Shown here: piece after piece, positions 46,306 to 61,100 of the stretch
Position numbering within the stretch: the stretch's first letter is position 1
Layout: every line of letters starts with the position of its first letter
Assembly (NCBI GenBank): GCA_020002185.1
Contig: CM034543.1
Span: forward strand, 6,322,431 to 6,386,430
Direction: 5' to 3'
Length of the DNA: 64,000 nucleotides
Source of the DNA: Paraescarpia echinospica
Lineage: Eukaryota > Annelida > Polychaeta > Sabellida > Siboglinidae
Notes under the pieces: generated by a model
Database searches by the model: none
What the model was told of the DNA's origin: nothing
Seen by the model: the letters and a program-made list of their open reading frames with translations, nothing else
Translations under genes and position numbers: made by a program

Positions 46306-47061
46306 CAGCATTCCGCAATCTGTTTTAGGTGCGGGCCAAATTTTGTCCAGTGACCTCTCTGCAGGCCCAAGCTTTTAATTAAGTAACACATACCTTGCCA
46401 TATGTGCTCGCAAAGAGCACATGTTTTGTACTGACCTGAACCACGTCTAAGCAACACATATATCATACTATTTAAAGGGGCCCTGTATAGATTACGCTAT
46501 TCCACTGGCAGAAGTATTTTGTCAGCCAACGCTTGGCGGCTGCATCTATTTATAGAACAGTCTGGGGCAGGCGATACGGTTGCCGTTGTTAGTTCTCGGG
46601 AACAAAAGACAAGCGCGCGCTGCATCTAGTGATTGTGTTGTTGATAAGGATTTATTTATGACATATACTGCTGCAAACTAACACTGAAACACTAAATAAA
46701 CAAATCCTTACCAACAACAAAATCACTAGATGCACACTTGTCTTTTGTTCCCGAGAACTAACGATGGCAAACATCGCCTGCATCATCATAAATAATGCAT
46801 CATCGTCAAATTTGTTCCCTTAACAAAATACGGGAAACGGTCCAAAAAGAAACACTTATCAAAAGAAGCCATTAGAAAAATTAAGTATAAACAAATGATG
46901 TAGAAGTCTTAAAAAAATTATAGACGCACTGGAAATGACGAAGACTACAACATTTATAAAGAAGAACTAAACCAAGCTACAGCTGAAATTAGAAATTCAA
47001 AGAAACTGGAAACCATCCGTGGGACAAATTTGGCCCGCGGGCCAGGGTTTGCGGAACATTG
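46306..47061. mobile_element. hAT-like MITE with nested foldback
   Basis: Terminal inverted repeats: ttccgcaatc plus gcgggccaaattttgtcc on the left; ggacaaatttggcccgcggg plus ggtttgcggaa on the right. Inside, 46590-46655 and 46700-46765 are a second inverted pair (gttagttctcgggaacaaaa and its complement). No transposase. The ends resemble hAT elements by type; no clean target duplication was found. Confidence 0.7.
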
Positions 47062-47934
47062 TATTGCATACATGCCATCCACGAAATATTTCAACAACTC
47101 TGCCAGAACATTCACTAATCTATAGTAAACAACTGATCCAACTGTCAACATATGTACCTGGGTAATATATCTACTGTCACAAGACCTGTATCTGACAGCT
47201 ACATGGGATAAATGACTAGAACTGTATGACTACTGAAATGATTTTCCAAGTGCTAAACCATTCAAAGGAAAACCCCAAATGCGACTCCAAAATGTAGCTG
47301 CACTTAGAGTCTGTCTCAGTTGTAACTTGTAACCATGTTATATAGCAATGGTAACCATGGTCGTAACCATGGTTACATAGCAGTTGTTAGGAACAATAAG
47401 GTTTTGCCAGCTTTCTGGACAAGCAAAAAGTAAAGTTAAAAATACCCTGAAATAAATTACAAACTCTCCGATATAAGCAATATGAAATGAGCCACGACGT
47501 ATGATACATGAAACAGAACGTGCACTCAATACGCGAACAGCTCCTTGCAGAGTGCGAAACTGGCGCCAAGGCATACGTGCTGCCCTCTGGTGACTGCTCA
47601 GTGAACCAGTCTGAGGCTAGACCACTAAGTAGCCTAACAGCTGGAATGATGAACAAATCATAATAAACTGTGAAACATCAACAAAATATTCTTTCGCACA
47701 AGTTTGATGATTTCACATTAACTCATCAAATGCTCCACTTCATGGACAAACTACACAGCAGTTTGTTTTATAACAATAAACAGACAAGATGCCATATCCT
47801 ATTGGAATATCTAGTAGGATCAACTGGCTTCCCACCAATGGGAAAATGATCTTGCATTAACAATGCATTAGCATTTCTGAAGAAAGTTGTTTGGTTTCCT
47901 GTTAATCAATGTAGATCACTGATTAGTACCCACA

Positions 47935-48510
47935 TTATGACACGGCTGGTAGCCCTTCCCCTTGTACCTGGCAATCTTGACCTTGACCCGTGACCTTGTC
48001 ATTGTCAGCCATCATTTCCCTGTCATCAACCACATTTGTCGGAACCAGATTACTCTGTTCTTTAGGAATGTTGCCGAACACTTGATTCTGAGGCATGTCT
48101 CGCAAGAGTGGCTCAGATGTGGTCATGTGATCCGTCTCAACAACAGTGCCCTCTGGGAGGAGCATCTGCAACTGCTCAACCGTTCTCAACAGTGCTGCCC
48201 TCTCGTGTTGAAGACCATCAACCTTCGCCCGGAGCGCGTCGTGACTCTCGTGGAGCACACAGAGTTCCTGGTCCAGGCTGTCGGAGCGATGCTTGTTGCT
48301 CTGGAGCGACTGCTCCAGACTCGTGGCATGACTCTCGCTCCTCTGGAGCAGCTCCATGAGCTTGGCGTTCTGACTGCGGAGTGAGTCGTTGGTGGCCTGG
48401 AGCTGCAGGTCCTCCGCGGAGTAGTGGCGGGGGGAGGACATCTCCTCCTGCAGTACGTGGTACTCCACCTCGTACGCCTGCAGGGCGTTCGAGATGTCCA
48501 GTACAAACAC
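47935..48510 (-). CDS. RabGAP last exon: coiled-coil tail and stop
   Basis: Acceptor tctgtggcag at 48511; frame [20 protein letters not shown] onward, 191 codons to TAA. Leucine heptads occur through about residues 30-120. The stretch [13 protein letters not shown] and LLRDMPQNQ resembles TBC1D4 tails. The acceptor's pyrimidine tract comes from the tail of an inserted SINE. Confidence 0.95.
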   Translation of the reverse strand: MFVLDISNALQAYEVEYHVLQEEMSSPRHYSAEDLQLQATNDSLRSQNAKLMELLQRSESHATSLEQSLQSNKHRSDSLDQELCVLHESHDALRAKVDGLQHERAALLRTVEQLQMLLPEGTVVETDHMTTSEPLLRDMPQNQVFGNIPKEQSNLVPTNVVDDREMMADNDKVTGQGQDCQVQGEGLPAVS

Positions 48511-51500
48511 CTGCCACAGACATACGTAAAGTAAAAGTAAAGGTAAGTTCCTACATAGCGCAGTATCCAGTCCTCAGAACTGCTCAAAGCGCCTTACACT
48601 TTACTCCCTGGCAGACTTGTTCAATCAAACACCATCTCGACTTCTCTGGGAAGCATTCAGCCACACTGCAATTAATGCACGAAGACTATTCGTACACAAA
48701 TATCCACCACTGTCTATAGCCAGGTACTCATTCATACAACTGAGTGAACTGGAGCAATGTAGAGTGAACGAACTTGCCCAAGGTTTGACACGGCAGCACA
48801 GGATTCGAAGAGTCGAGAGTCCGAAGCTCTAACCATTGTGCCACCGCGCTCCACAGTAGAGACAGGACACCTGTCACAGACACACACAGTACAGACAGGA
48901 TACACACCTGTCACAGACACACACAGTACATACAGGATAAACACCTGTCACAGACACACACAGTACAGACAGGACAAACATCTGTCACAGACACACACAG
49001 TACAGACAGGACCATCACCTGTCACAGACACACATAGTACAGACAGGACAAACAGACACACACAGTACAGACAGACACACATAGTACAGACAGGACAAAC
49101 ACCTGTCACAGACACACACCTGTCACAGACACACACAGTACAGACAGGACAAACATCTGTCACAGACACACACAGTACAGACATGACCATCACCTGTCAC
49201 AGACACACATAGTACAGACAGGACAAACACCTGTCACAGACACACATAGTACAGACAGGACAAACATCTGTCACAGACACACACAGTACAGACAGGACAA
49301 ATACCTGTCACATACACACACAGTACAGACAGGACAATCACCTGTCACATACACACACAGTACAGACAGGACAATCACCTGTCACAAACACACATAGTAC
49401 AGACAGGACAAACACCTGTCACAGGCACACATAGTACAGACAGGACAAACACCTGTCACAGACACACACAGTACAGACAGGACAAACACCTGTTAGAGAC
49501 ACACACAGTACAGACAGGACAAACTCCTGTCACAGACACACATAGTACAGACAGGACCATCACCTGTCACAGACACACACAGTACAGACAGGACAAACAC
49601 CTGGCACAGACACACACAGTACAGACAGGACCATCACCTGTCACAGACACACACAGTACAGACAGGACAAACACCTGTCACAGACACACACAGTACAGAC
49701 AGGACAAACACCTGTTAGAGACACACACAGTACAGACAGGACCATCACCTGTCACTGACACACACAGTACAGACAGGACCATCACCTGTTAGAGACACAC
49801 ACATTACAGACAGGATCATCACCTGTCACAGACACACACAGTACAGACAGGACAAACACCTGTCACAGACACACACAGTACAGACAGGACAAACACCTGT
49901 TAGAGACACACACAGTACAGACAGGACCATCACCTGTCACTGACACACACAGTACAGACAGGACCATCACCTGTTAGAGACACACACATTACAGACAGGA
50001 TCATCACCTGTCACAGACACACACAGTACAGACAGGACAAACACCTGTCACAGACACACACAGTACAGACAGGACCAACACCTGTGACAGTCAGCCAACA
50101 ACATTTGACATTTCAGTATGGAAACTGATCTTGGATTCATTAAAATTAATATTTGACAAGGTTGTTAAGTTACCTGTCTGTCGCCTTGTTTGGCTCACCT
50201 GAGCTAAGTTAGGGTTAAGCGTCATTGTGTGCCACTCTTGGTATAATCATGTGCAGCAAATGCCATTTTAGTAAAAACAAACAAAATGTTTCAATTGGCA
50301 AATTCTCCTTTTAAAATGCATTCAAAACAACTTTGTTTGTTCCTCACGTATCAATGTTTATTAATATAATGTTCTTAATACAAAAATAAACATGTTGAAC
50401 CTATAGTGGCCATCAAATAATGTTTAAACCAAAAAAGTTCCCAATTTGAATGGTTCACCCTAGGAATTAAAAAAAACATTAAAATAGTATAAATCTGCTA
50501 ATTGGCACTTATTGTGGAGCTGCTGTGGGCAGATTTTAGCGTTTCAAATTGACTTAAATCACCACTCACCCCTGCCAATATGTGGTATGGTACTTGCTAT
50601 TTTGAGCAACTCAACATGGCTTCCAAAACCACAGCCAGTTGCCATCGGATTCAACTGACGTAACATGGTTGCCAGGACATTAACCACCATTGGATTCGAC
50701 TGACATGACACGGTTGCCAGGACATTAACCACCATTGGATTTAACTGACGTGACACAGTTGCCAGGACATTAACCACCATTGGATTTAACTGATATGACA
50801 CGGTTGCCAGGACATTAACCACCATTGGATTCAACTGACGTGACACGGTTGCCAGGACATTAACCACCATTGGATTTAACTGACGTGACACGGTTGCCAG
50901 GACATTAACCACCATTGGATTTAACTGACATGACACGGTTGCCAGGACATTAACCACCATTTGATTCAAATGACGTGACACGGTTGCCAAGACATTAACC
51001 ACCATTGGATTCAACTGACATGACACGGTTGCCCGGACATTTAACCACCATTGGATTCAACTGACGTGACACAGTTGCCAGGACATTAGCCACCATTGGA
51101 TTCGACTGACGTGACACGTTTGCCAGGATATTAACCACCATTGGATTCGACTGACATGACACTGTTGCCTGGACATTAACCACCATTGGATGCGACTGAC
51201 GTGACACAGTTGCCAGGACATTAACCACCATTGGATTCAACTGACATGACACGGTTGCCAGGACATTAACCACCATTGGATTTAACTGATGTGACACAGT
51301 TGCCAGGACATTAACCACCATTGAATTCATTTTCCCATGAGTGGTGACCACCATTCCACCATTCCACCATTCCACCATTCAGCCACACATAATGCCTTAC
51401 ATTTTTGGGGCCTTTGCAAACATAAGCGACTGACCCCGTAACTAGGTATACGATACATAAAATTAAAATTAGTCAAATAAGATACCTGGTTGAAAACTTG

Positions 51501-54500
51501 TTCCATGCGTACAACTCCCATGTTTGGTAGAGTCGTCTTCAGAAAGGTCATGATAGACTCGATACTGTCGCACTGAAGGATCAAGTCTTTGTGGTTGTCT
51601 AACAAAACCAGGGCCACCTTGAAGATGACTTTGATACCTTGCAGGAAGATGAGATCTGAGAAAAATAGAACATCTCTCAAACTCAACTGTTTTGAACAGA
51701 AACTTATCTTATTCATTAGGGTGGAAAGTATACATACTGCAAGAATTTCTTGAAATCATGCGGACGTAGAAGATATGCAAACATGAATATCTATATATAA
51801 ATAAGCTAACTTGGGATCATTGTAAGTGAATCTCCTCCCAGGTGCCGAGATACACCCACCTCTTTCTATCTTCATTCACGTCCTTGGATCATTGGCCTGT
51901 CATCTGCCAATCAGCGATGTATTTCAGACAACTCAACAACAGCTAGTTAGAGTTCTTTTCTGTAATGTTTTTGCTATGCTATCCCAAAAATAGAGCCACT
52001 TCTATCTCCACATCGTCACAACACATCGCTTGCAATGTTCATCGCAACAATGTACCATTTACACGATCAGCCTGTAATCAGGCTACATGTGAGGGCTTTA
52101 CGCATAACACAGAGTATTAACAAATCAATAAGCTGCTTACCAAATACTCTAGACACAAACGCAAGTGGGAATTCTGACGCAAACATCGTGAGAAACCAGG
52201 CTGCGGAGTAGTGGACGGGTGCGATCTCGTGTGCCTCCAAGTGGTGATACAGGTCAGGGTGGTAGTCGTGGAGGAGGCGAGATAACTGGTACAACTGGAT
52301 CTGAAGCGACCACAATGAAAGGTAGCGGTTAAAAAGATACCCTGAATGCTGGAATATATTAACATTTAAGTTGTTCTTAAATTTTTATTTTTAGTAAACA
52401 TTATTGAGGAACACCAGCTAAGCAGTTGATAAAGTCAAACTTTAAACAACACAGTTTTTAATATAAAATGAGACTCACCCCAATGATCAGAGATAGGGCA
52501 CTATCCAGTTATAAATAGAGATCAGTGCAGGAGGGTTACAGCAGTAGGGAAATAGTAGGAACATTTAGCATTTTGAGGGGCCCTGAGGTGCCCTTAGAAT
52601 GATTCAATCAAATACATATTTCTCGGGCATAGTGGCAGTACCCTAAGATATGTCTATACAAAATTAGAGAAAAAGTTGCTGAACGGTTTCTGAGATATGG
52701 CAGCTAATGGCTGGCGGTGCACGTGGACTGATGGCATAAGTCCTTTGGACCAAAGGACTAACAATATATGACTTCAAGCAGTACTAACTGCACGAAATAT
52801 ATGTAAATATATGTTTGGTTAATGTATTACTATAAATAAAGGTATCTTGCAAGTGGCCATTTAGCAACAACCAATAATATTTAGTTTCAGTAAAATACTG
52901 TCCATTTGTTCCATATAAAATTAAGCAATCCTGTATAAATATGCTGATTAATCAAATTGTGCTGACAATGGCAATAGGTGGCACCACATGTTACCTGCAT
53001 GGATACCATGTCCGACTCATACTGCTGTCGGAAGCCGAGACCAAAAAGAATGTAACGGAGAGCCTCGAAAGACTGTTCTTCTGGCATCTGAAACCAACGA
53101 TGGAAACTAGCATACAAACTCATCACAAGGCGGCAATGTCATCTGAAACAACCAACTGGAAACTAGCATACAAACTCATCACAAGGCGGCAATGTCATCT
53201 GAAACAACCAACGATGGAAACTAGCATACAAACTCATCACAAGGCGGCAATGTCATCTGAAACAACCAACGATGGAAACTAGCATACAAACTCATCACAA
53301 GGCGGCAATGTCATCTGAAACAACCAACGATGGAAACTAGCATACAAACTCATCACAAAGCGGCAATGTCATCTGAAACAACACAACGTCATGGGGAAAC
53401 TAGAAACAAACAAACTCATCACAAGGCGGCAATGTCATCTGAAACAACCAACGATGGAAACTAGCATACAAACTCATCTCACAAGGCGGCAATGTCATCT
53501 GAAACAAACTGAAACAACAACGATGGAAACTAGCATACAAACTCATCACACAACAATGTCATCTGAAACAACCAACGATGGAAACTAGCATACAAACTCA
53601 TCACAAGGCGGCAATGTCATCTGAAACAACCAACGATGGAAACTAGCATACAAACTCATCACAAGGCGGCAATGTCATCTGAAACAACCAACGATGGAAA
53701 CTTGCATACAAACTCATCACAAGGCGGCAATGTCATCTGAAACAACCAACAATGGAAACTAGCATACAAACTCATCACAAAGCGGCAATGTCATCTGAAA
53801 CAACCAACGATGGGGAAACTAGCATACAAACTCATCACAAGGCGACAATGTCATCTGAAACAACCAACGATGGAAACTAGCATACAAACTCATCACAAGG
53901 CGGCAATGTCATCTGAAACAACCAACGATGGAAACTAGCATACAAACTCATCACAAGGCGGCAATGTCATCTGAAACAACCAACAATGGAAACTAGCATA
54001 CAAACTCATCACAAAGCGGCAATGTCATCTGAAACAACCAACAATGGAAACTAGCATACAAACTCATCACAAAGCGGCAATGTCATCTGAAACAACCAAC
54101 GATGGGGAAACTAGCATACAAACTCATCACAAGGCGGCAATGTCATCTGAAACAACCAACGATGGAAACTAGCATACAAACTCATCACAAGGCGGCAATG
54201 TCATCTGAAACAACCAACAATGGAAACTAGCATACAAACTCATCACAAAGCGGCAATGTCATCTGAAACAACCAACGATGGGGAAACTAGCATACAAACT
54301 CATCACAAGGCGGCAATGTCATCTGAAACAACCAACGATGGAAACTAGCATACAAACTCATCACAAGGCGGCAATGTCATCTGAAACAACCAACGATGGA
54401 AACTAGCATACAAACTCATCACAAAGCGGCAATGTCATCTGAAACAACCAACGATGAGGAAACTAGCATACAAACTCATCACAAGGCGGCAATGTCATTT

Positions 54501-55151
54501 TTGCCAGTTTTTTATATTTAATTTCAGAAGCCACAGAGCACACATAAAGCCACACACTGATCGTGTATTGAAACCTGGCATGATGATGTGTTGACATCGT
54601 ACGCTTGATGGCATTGTGATTGTCGTGCCATGCAAGTCAACCAATCATGTGTCTATGTGAAAACATGCTCGACTGTATCCAACCATTTCGGACTATTGGT
54701 TGAGTGCTTGGTGCATTCTGCTACGTGCGTCGTATTTCTAGTTACTTTCAGAAAACTCTCATTTTAATATGACATAATAATGTTAAATTTGTTATGGACC
54801 GTATACAGCTCCAGATGCTGCAGATGGTGATGTTCTGATTGAGGAGTCTACTGGTGCTAGTGGATCACTCTGCGATAGATGTGTTAGATCTTCTGCTAAA
54901 TTCTACCTGAAATACAATTCTTTATTTCCAAGTGAAAAATGTCAACAAAGAAAACTGCATACACATCATGCAATAACAGAACATTTACAAATGGAAATGC
55001 GGGAAATTTTAAGTACAGCATGCAGTCACAAATTGTGCAAGTATATAAAACATTGGTAGCAACATGGTAACGTATCGTTAGAAAACAAAGTTAATGAATT
55101 AAATTCACTGTTATCATATTTACGTGTGTGTATGCGTGTGTATGTTGGGGC

Positions 55152-55186
<35 letters not shown>

Positions 55187-58100
55187 CAAGTATGTGCATG
55201 CGTGTGCTCGTGTGTGATAATCTTAAGTATTTGAACAGTAGTGGAAGTTGTTATATTTTGTCATATGAATCCGACAAATGTCACTCCATATACAGATATA
55301 CACATAGATTTTACTGTGCCTATTTACAGGGACATACAAGAGTGACTGACTAGAGAGATAACTTTGAGATGTCACCATCAGTGAATGTGTAAACCGCTTA
55401 CATGCATGGTGAGGATTCCCGCCCTGATACCAGTTTATCGAGCAGTTTACTCGAGAAAAATTTAATCTTGACATATCCAAACCAATTTTACATGGGTAGA
55501 GGCTTTCGTTGGTAGCTTCTTCAGTAGCTATGATGCGAGGTAGACTGTAATTTTCCTCGTCTCTATTGATTGGTATTCTTGTCTTTCTGATCCATATGGA
55601 TATTTTTAGGTGTCTGATTTTTTTGATTGGGTTCCTTGTCCACTTTTTTGCTCCCTTCCAATTTATGGTGTGGTTTTCTATTTTCATGTGGTCCATGACG
55701 GCGAATTCATTGATGCTAGACACAGACGTAGTATGATGATGTCATTCGGCGTCATAGGTACTGAACAAGACGGTGTAAAAAATCTGTTTGGATCTGTCAA
55801 AATAAAATTTTTGAAATTAAAAAGAAATTTCCTGAAGAATATTCAGTAAAATGTGTACACTACTTACGTGCATGAGGAGTACTCCCGCAACAAAGCTGAG
55901 ACCCTGACAGTAACCAACTTGTTGGTCCAGGAGGGAGTAGGCCTTGAGCAGGTTGAAGAGAGAGAGTTGGCCCGCCCCAAGTTGTCTCGCGAAGTATGGG
56001 TGACTTGGAAACGTTCGACCTAAAACAACATTAATTCGACATTGACTGTAAAGAAATTCCACTTTCATAGTATTCTTACATACAGCAAAGCTGTTCCATT
56101 CATATGCAGATCCGCAGGGGGGCCTGTGGAGGCTCATGCCCCCCAGACCTTTGGAATTTGGCCGCACTATGCCTGCGCTAGAGTGGCATGCCTAGTTCAT
56201 TGCCTACTACACCTTTTGATTTGAATGTGACCCCATTATGTGGCCCCCCAGACATTCTAAAATTATGAACCGAAGTGTGGGGGTGAAGCTCTGGGGGTTC
56301 AACAGCATCCCCCGTCTTCTTATGTCAGAATCCAACAGTGCGACAGCAGAGTCAAGTTGAAGCTACGGCTCATGGCCCATCCAATCCTATATGAATTTGG
56401 TTCAGCCGCCAATGTTTTGCGAGCCTCAAAAGTGGATGAAACTGTTTTGGTTTTGGCCCTCCCTAGACTGCCCTCTTTGGATCCACCCCCGCCATCGATG
56501 AATGCAGTGAGATCCATTTGAAAAATTCAAAAATGAAAATAAAATTTCTTTAGGTAAGTAATGTTTAATGAGACATTAGTTTGATAAATAGGAAACAGAA
56601 CTCTTATGCACTGAAGATAGGATTTTATTCTAGGATAAGGTCATCTCAACATTGCTTTCATATCTGGTAAATTGTAATCACCGACAAAATTGGTGCTGTT
56701 TGTATTATTGTTCACAGCCGAACCTGCATGCACTTAAGACTGGACTTCCACCAGTGAATTAACTCACATTGAAATTACACTGTGTGTGTCATACTAGAAG
56801 TTTTTTACCAAGGTTTATAAGTATAGCGTGTTGGTTTACGTACCAAGGTCTATAAGTATGGTGTGTTGATATACGTACCATGTGTCGGTACCTACTTATA
56901 AGTATGGCGTGTCGGTACCTACTAAGCTCTATAAGTATTGCGTGTCGGTACCTAACTAAGGTCTACAAGTATGGCGTGTTGGTATGTAACAAGATAAATA
57001 AGTATGATTCAGATTCAGACTGTTACCAAATAGCATTTCAAATGTACGAGGAATTCTTGGCATTGTGGCATCAACATACATGCACGCTTGTCTCCCTGCC
57101 CCCGTCGTGCACACGCAAAATATACAATCAGAAACATTATGAAACTGTGCTAAAACTAGTATAAATTTAAACCAAGGCCAACTGCCAACATATTTAAGAC
57201 AGCCGTACATCTATTGACATAAAGTGAACTTGATAACATAATTTTAATACCGTCTGAACGTTATCTAAAAAATTAAAAAGTATACATGTAGTTAAATAAA
57301 TAAATGTATAAATAAATTAGCTGACGATATAAAAACTAAGCTGACAATTAAAAAGTGTGTACATACATGTAGTCAAGTTAATAAATAATAAAATTAATAA
57401 ATAACTAAAAAAATGGGCCAAGTGGCCTTGAAGTCCTTTGGACTAATACGTCTATATGTGACCCCGGCTGACCAAATGAGTGATAAGTCGGAAAAATTGT
57501 AACATTGTTTTCTTACATCCTTGTAAAGGTTTGGTAGGGTGCTTTACATGGTTTCAAAAATTATGACTGCTACAAAAATTGGCAAAGTTATGGAGCATTG
57601 AACATGGTAGGGATCAAAAAGTGAAAATGAAGAAAACGGCTGTTGAAGTTTTACATTACATATGCAAATGGATTGCATGGAAATATTACATGCACAACAT
57701 TCAAATGTGGCACACAGTATGTAATATGTATGTTATGTTGCAATGATACACTGGAAGTACAAATGTGCTGCTACAAAGACTTATCAAGTTATGCCAGATT
57801 ATGTCTTTATGTGTAAAACTAAGAGGACAGATTATTTGAGAGCAAAAGGTAGACTCACTGTTTGACACAGTTTAAAACCTACAGGCAACTGTCCAGTTTA
57901 ACAAGGGTCTAGTGGTTAATGCTGTCTGTTGACACAAGCTACTGCCAGTGACCAATTACACATTAGTCACAGTTTCCATCAAACAATAGCAGGCAGAGAA
58001 TCTTAGCTCCACAGCTGGGTGTAATACACAACCAGAGCCACCACTGATTCATGGTCAAGTAGATTAGCTCAATGCACCAACTAAGACAATACACAACACT

Positions 58101-61100
58101 GTGAGTGACAGTGTCCAGAGTGAGGCCTAAGCAGTGTCCTCATTGCTGAATAGATCAATTAAACCTGCCAAGTGGGTGACATTCTGTACAAGGGTTCATT
58201 AATCCTTAGTGATTGTTCAGAACACCAGACTGACCACATACCTAAACAAAGCGAATGTAATAGGTGAAGAACAGGCAGTGTTCAAATAGGGGTATTGGTT
58301 GAATTGTATTTGTTTCGATGCAAAAGGCTTTATTGTGCCTTCATCAATTATAAGAAAGCATTTGATTTATTAGACCGGTCCTCCCTGTGGTCTAAGATAA
58401 TTTCATGTGGTATTAATGGTATTGTATTGAAAGTTGTATACAAAATATACAAAAATGCTAAATCATGTATAAATCAGGGCCAGGCTGTGTCAGCCTTCTT
58501 CTCATGTGATGTAGAGGTATGGCAAGGAGAAAACTTGTGTCCTTTGTCATTTGCTATTTACCTGAATCATTTTGAACACTGTTAGTCACAATTATAACGG
58601 ACTTGACATGGCAGCTGGTGAAATTTACAACAACCTTAGTGATGATGATGTAGAAAATGTATGTTCTACTATATGCTGATGACACTAGAATGATTCAATC
58701 AAATACAGATTTCTTGCTTGTGTATAGCGGAACTATGTCAACTCTTCTAATGGTTGACATTTGGTTGTTTCAGGTGTCAACTATATTGTGAATCTGTAAT
58801 TATTAGTCTATATTGATACAATTGATTTACACAGTACCATGTCTACACAAGGCATGGCAAGCGTAAACAGAACAGTAGAATGCATTTGATATAAATAAAG
58901 TGTAGGATATTTCACTCTATAGATGTCCAGAATATTAATTTTCTATGTTTATCACCTACAGGTGACTGAATATTAATTTTCTATGTTTGTCACCTACAGG
59001 TTTCTACAGACAATACATCTTTAACCAATAGACACCACAGTCACACCATTTTATAATAATTAAATGAACATCAAAATAAACACAACTTGCAATTATAGAA
59101 AATCAATAGTTTTGAAGATAAAAAGTGTTAGGCAACTGTTCAGTCTAACAGGGGTCAAGTGTGTCTACTCTGCCTGGGTGCTGTGACCAATTAAAGATTA
59201 GTCAAGGTCTCAATGGAACATTAGCACTAGGCTGCAGAGTTTAGTCATGCTGCTGGCTTTCTGGCACAATAAACAAAGTCTACTGTTGGGGGGTGGTCTC
59301 AAGGGCCCTTCTCAAAACCACATCACTAGATAATGTAAAACTTTTGCACTTTGGGGGCCGCTTAGGTGCCCTTAGAATGATTCAATTAAATACAGATTTC
59401 TTGTATATAGTGGCAGCACCCTAAGATACATCTGTGCAAAATTCGAAAAAAAGTTGCTGAACAGTTTTTAAAAAAATAGGTAAAATGTTTTTTTACCAGT
59501 TTTGGGGTCCTTGGAGGCCCTAGGGAGCCCTTAAAATGATTCAATCAACTACACATTTCTCTATATGATATGTCTATGCAAAATTAGAGAAAAAGTTGCT
59601 GAACGGTTTCCGAGATAAGGCAGCTAATGGCAGACGGAGGACGGCGGACGCAGAGTGATGGCAATAGTCCCTTGGACCTTCGGCCAAAGGACTAAAAAAT
59701 AATATATAAATAATTTAGCATGGCAACATATAATCTAAACCAACTGAAAACAGTATCATGGCATCTTGCGGTTCAAGTGACTCACAGCGTGCGGATAAAA
59801 ACTATTTATAAATCTAGTGGTCCTTGTCTTAATACTTCTATACCGCTTGCCAGAGGGAAGAAGTTCAGAGATGGTTGGCTGGGTGGGTAGTATCCTGTAC
59901 AATGTTCTTGGATTTTCGCGCACAGCGAGCATGGTAAATAGATTCAATGGATGGCAACTCGCGCCCAATGATTCTAGATGCGCCCTTCACGATAACTTCT
60001 AGCCGTTGTTTCTCCTCCTGACTAGCGCGGTCAAACCACACTACAATCGAGAAAGTGAGGATACTTTCAATGATTGCGCGGTAGAATCGTATCATAATCT
60101 CCTGAGCACTGCTGAATCTCCTGAGCTGCCTCAGGAAGAACAGGCGTTGTTGTGCCTTTTTTGTAATGCACAGTGTGTTTGTGCACCAGCTGAGATCGTT
60201 TGAAATTATTGTTCCAAGGAATCTAAAAGATTCAACCTACTCGACCTCCATGCCATTTATCGAAAGAGGGTGGGTAGGAGTCTTCTTTTTACGAAAATCA
60301 ACAATCATTTCTTTAGTCTTTGAAACATTCAATTCGAGATTGTTATCTGCAAACACCAGCCAACCATTCTCTGAACTTCCTCCCTGTATGGCGTCTCATC
60401 CGCATTCTCAATGCAGCCCTCCACAGTAGTGTCATCGGAAAACTTGATCACAAGGACTGATTGGTCCATGGAGACACAGTCATTTGTGAAGACAGTAAAC
60501 AGGAAGGGGGATAACACACAACCTTGTGGGGCACCTGTATTTAGGATAAGAGGTTTGGAGATAGAGTTGTTGACTCTGACAGATTGAAGCCTGTGAAGAA
60601 GAAAGTTAAGGACCCAGTGACACATGGCAGGATGTACATTCAACAATGCAAGTTTATCGAACAGCTTGGCGTGTTGGTATGTACCAAGGTCTATAAGTAT
60701 GGCTTGCTGGTACATACCAAGGTCTGTAATTATGGCGTGTTGGTATGTAGCAAGGTCTATAAGTATGGTGTGTCGGTACATACCAAAGTCTATAAGTATG
60801 GCATGTTGGTACGTACCAAGGTCTATAAGTATGGCGTGTTAGTATGTACCAAGGTCTATAAGTATGGCGTGTTGGTATGCACCAAGGTCTATAAGTATGG
60901 CGTGTTAGTATGTACCAAGGTCTATAAGTATGGCGTGTTGGTATGTATAAAGGTCAATAAGTTACGGCGTGTTGGTATGCTCCAAGGTCTATATGGCGTG
61001 TTGTTATTTACCAAGGTCTATAAGTATGGCGTGTTGGTACGCAACAAGGTCTATAAGTATGGCGTTGGTTCGTACCAAGGTCTATAAGTATGGCGTGTTG

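Noticed and set aside
48108..48384. Plus-strand frames opposite the RabGAP last exon
   Set aside because: Shadow frames of the well-supported minus-strand coiled-coil exon.
50559..51378. Minus-strand repeat proteins of 155 and 127 codons
   Set aside because: Tandem-repeat frames inside an intron whose flanking exons join directly in phase.
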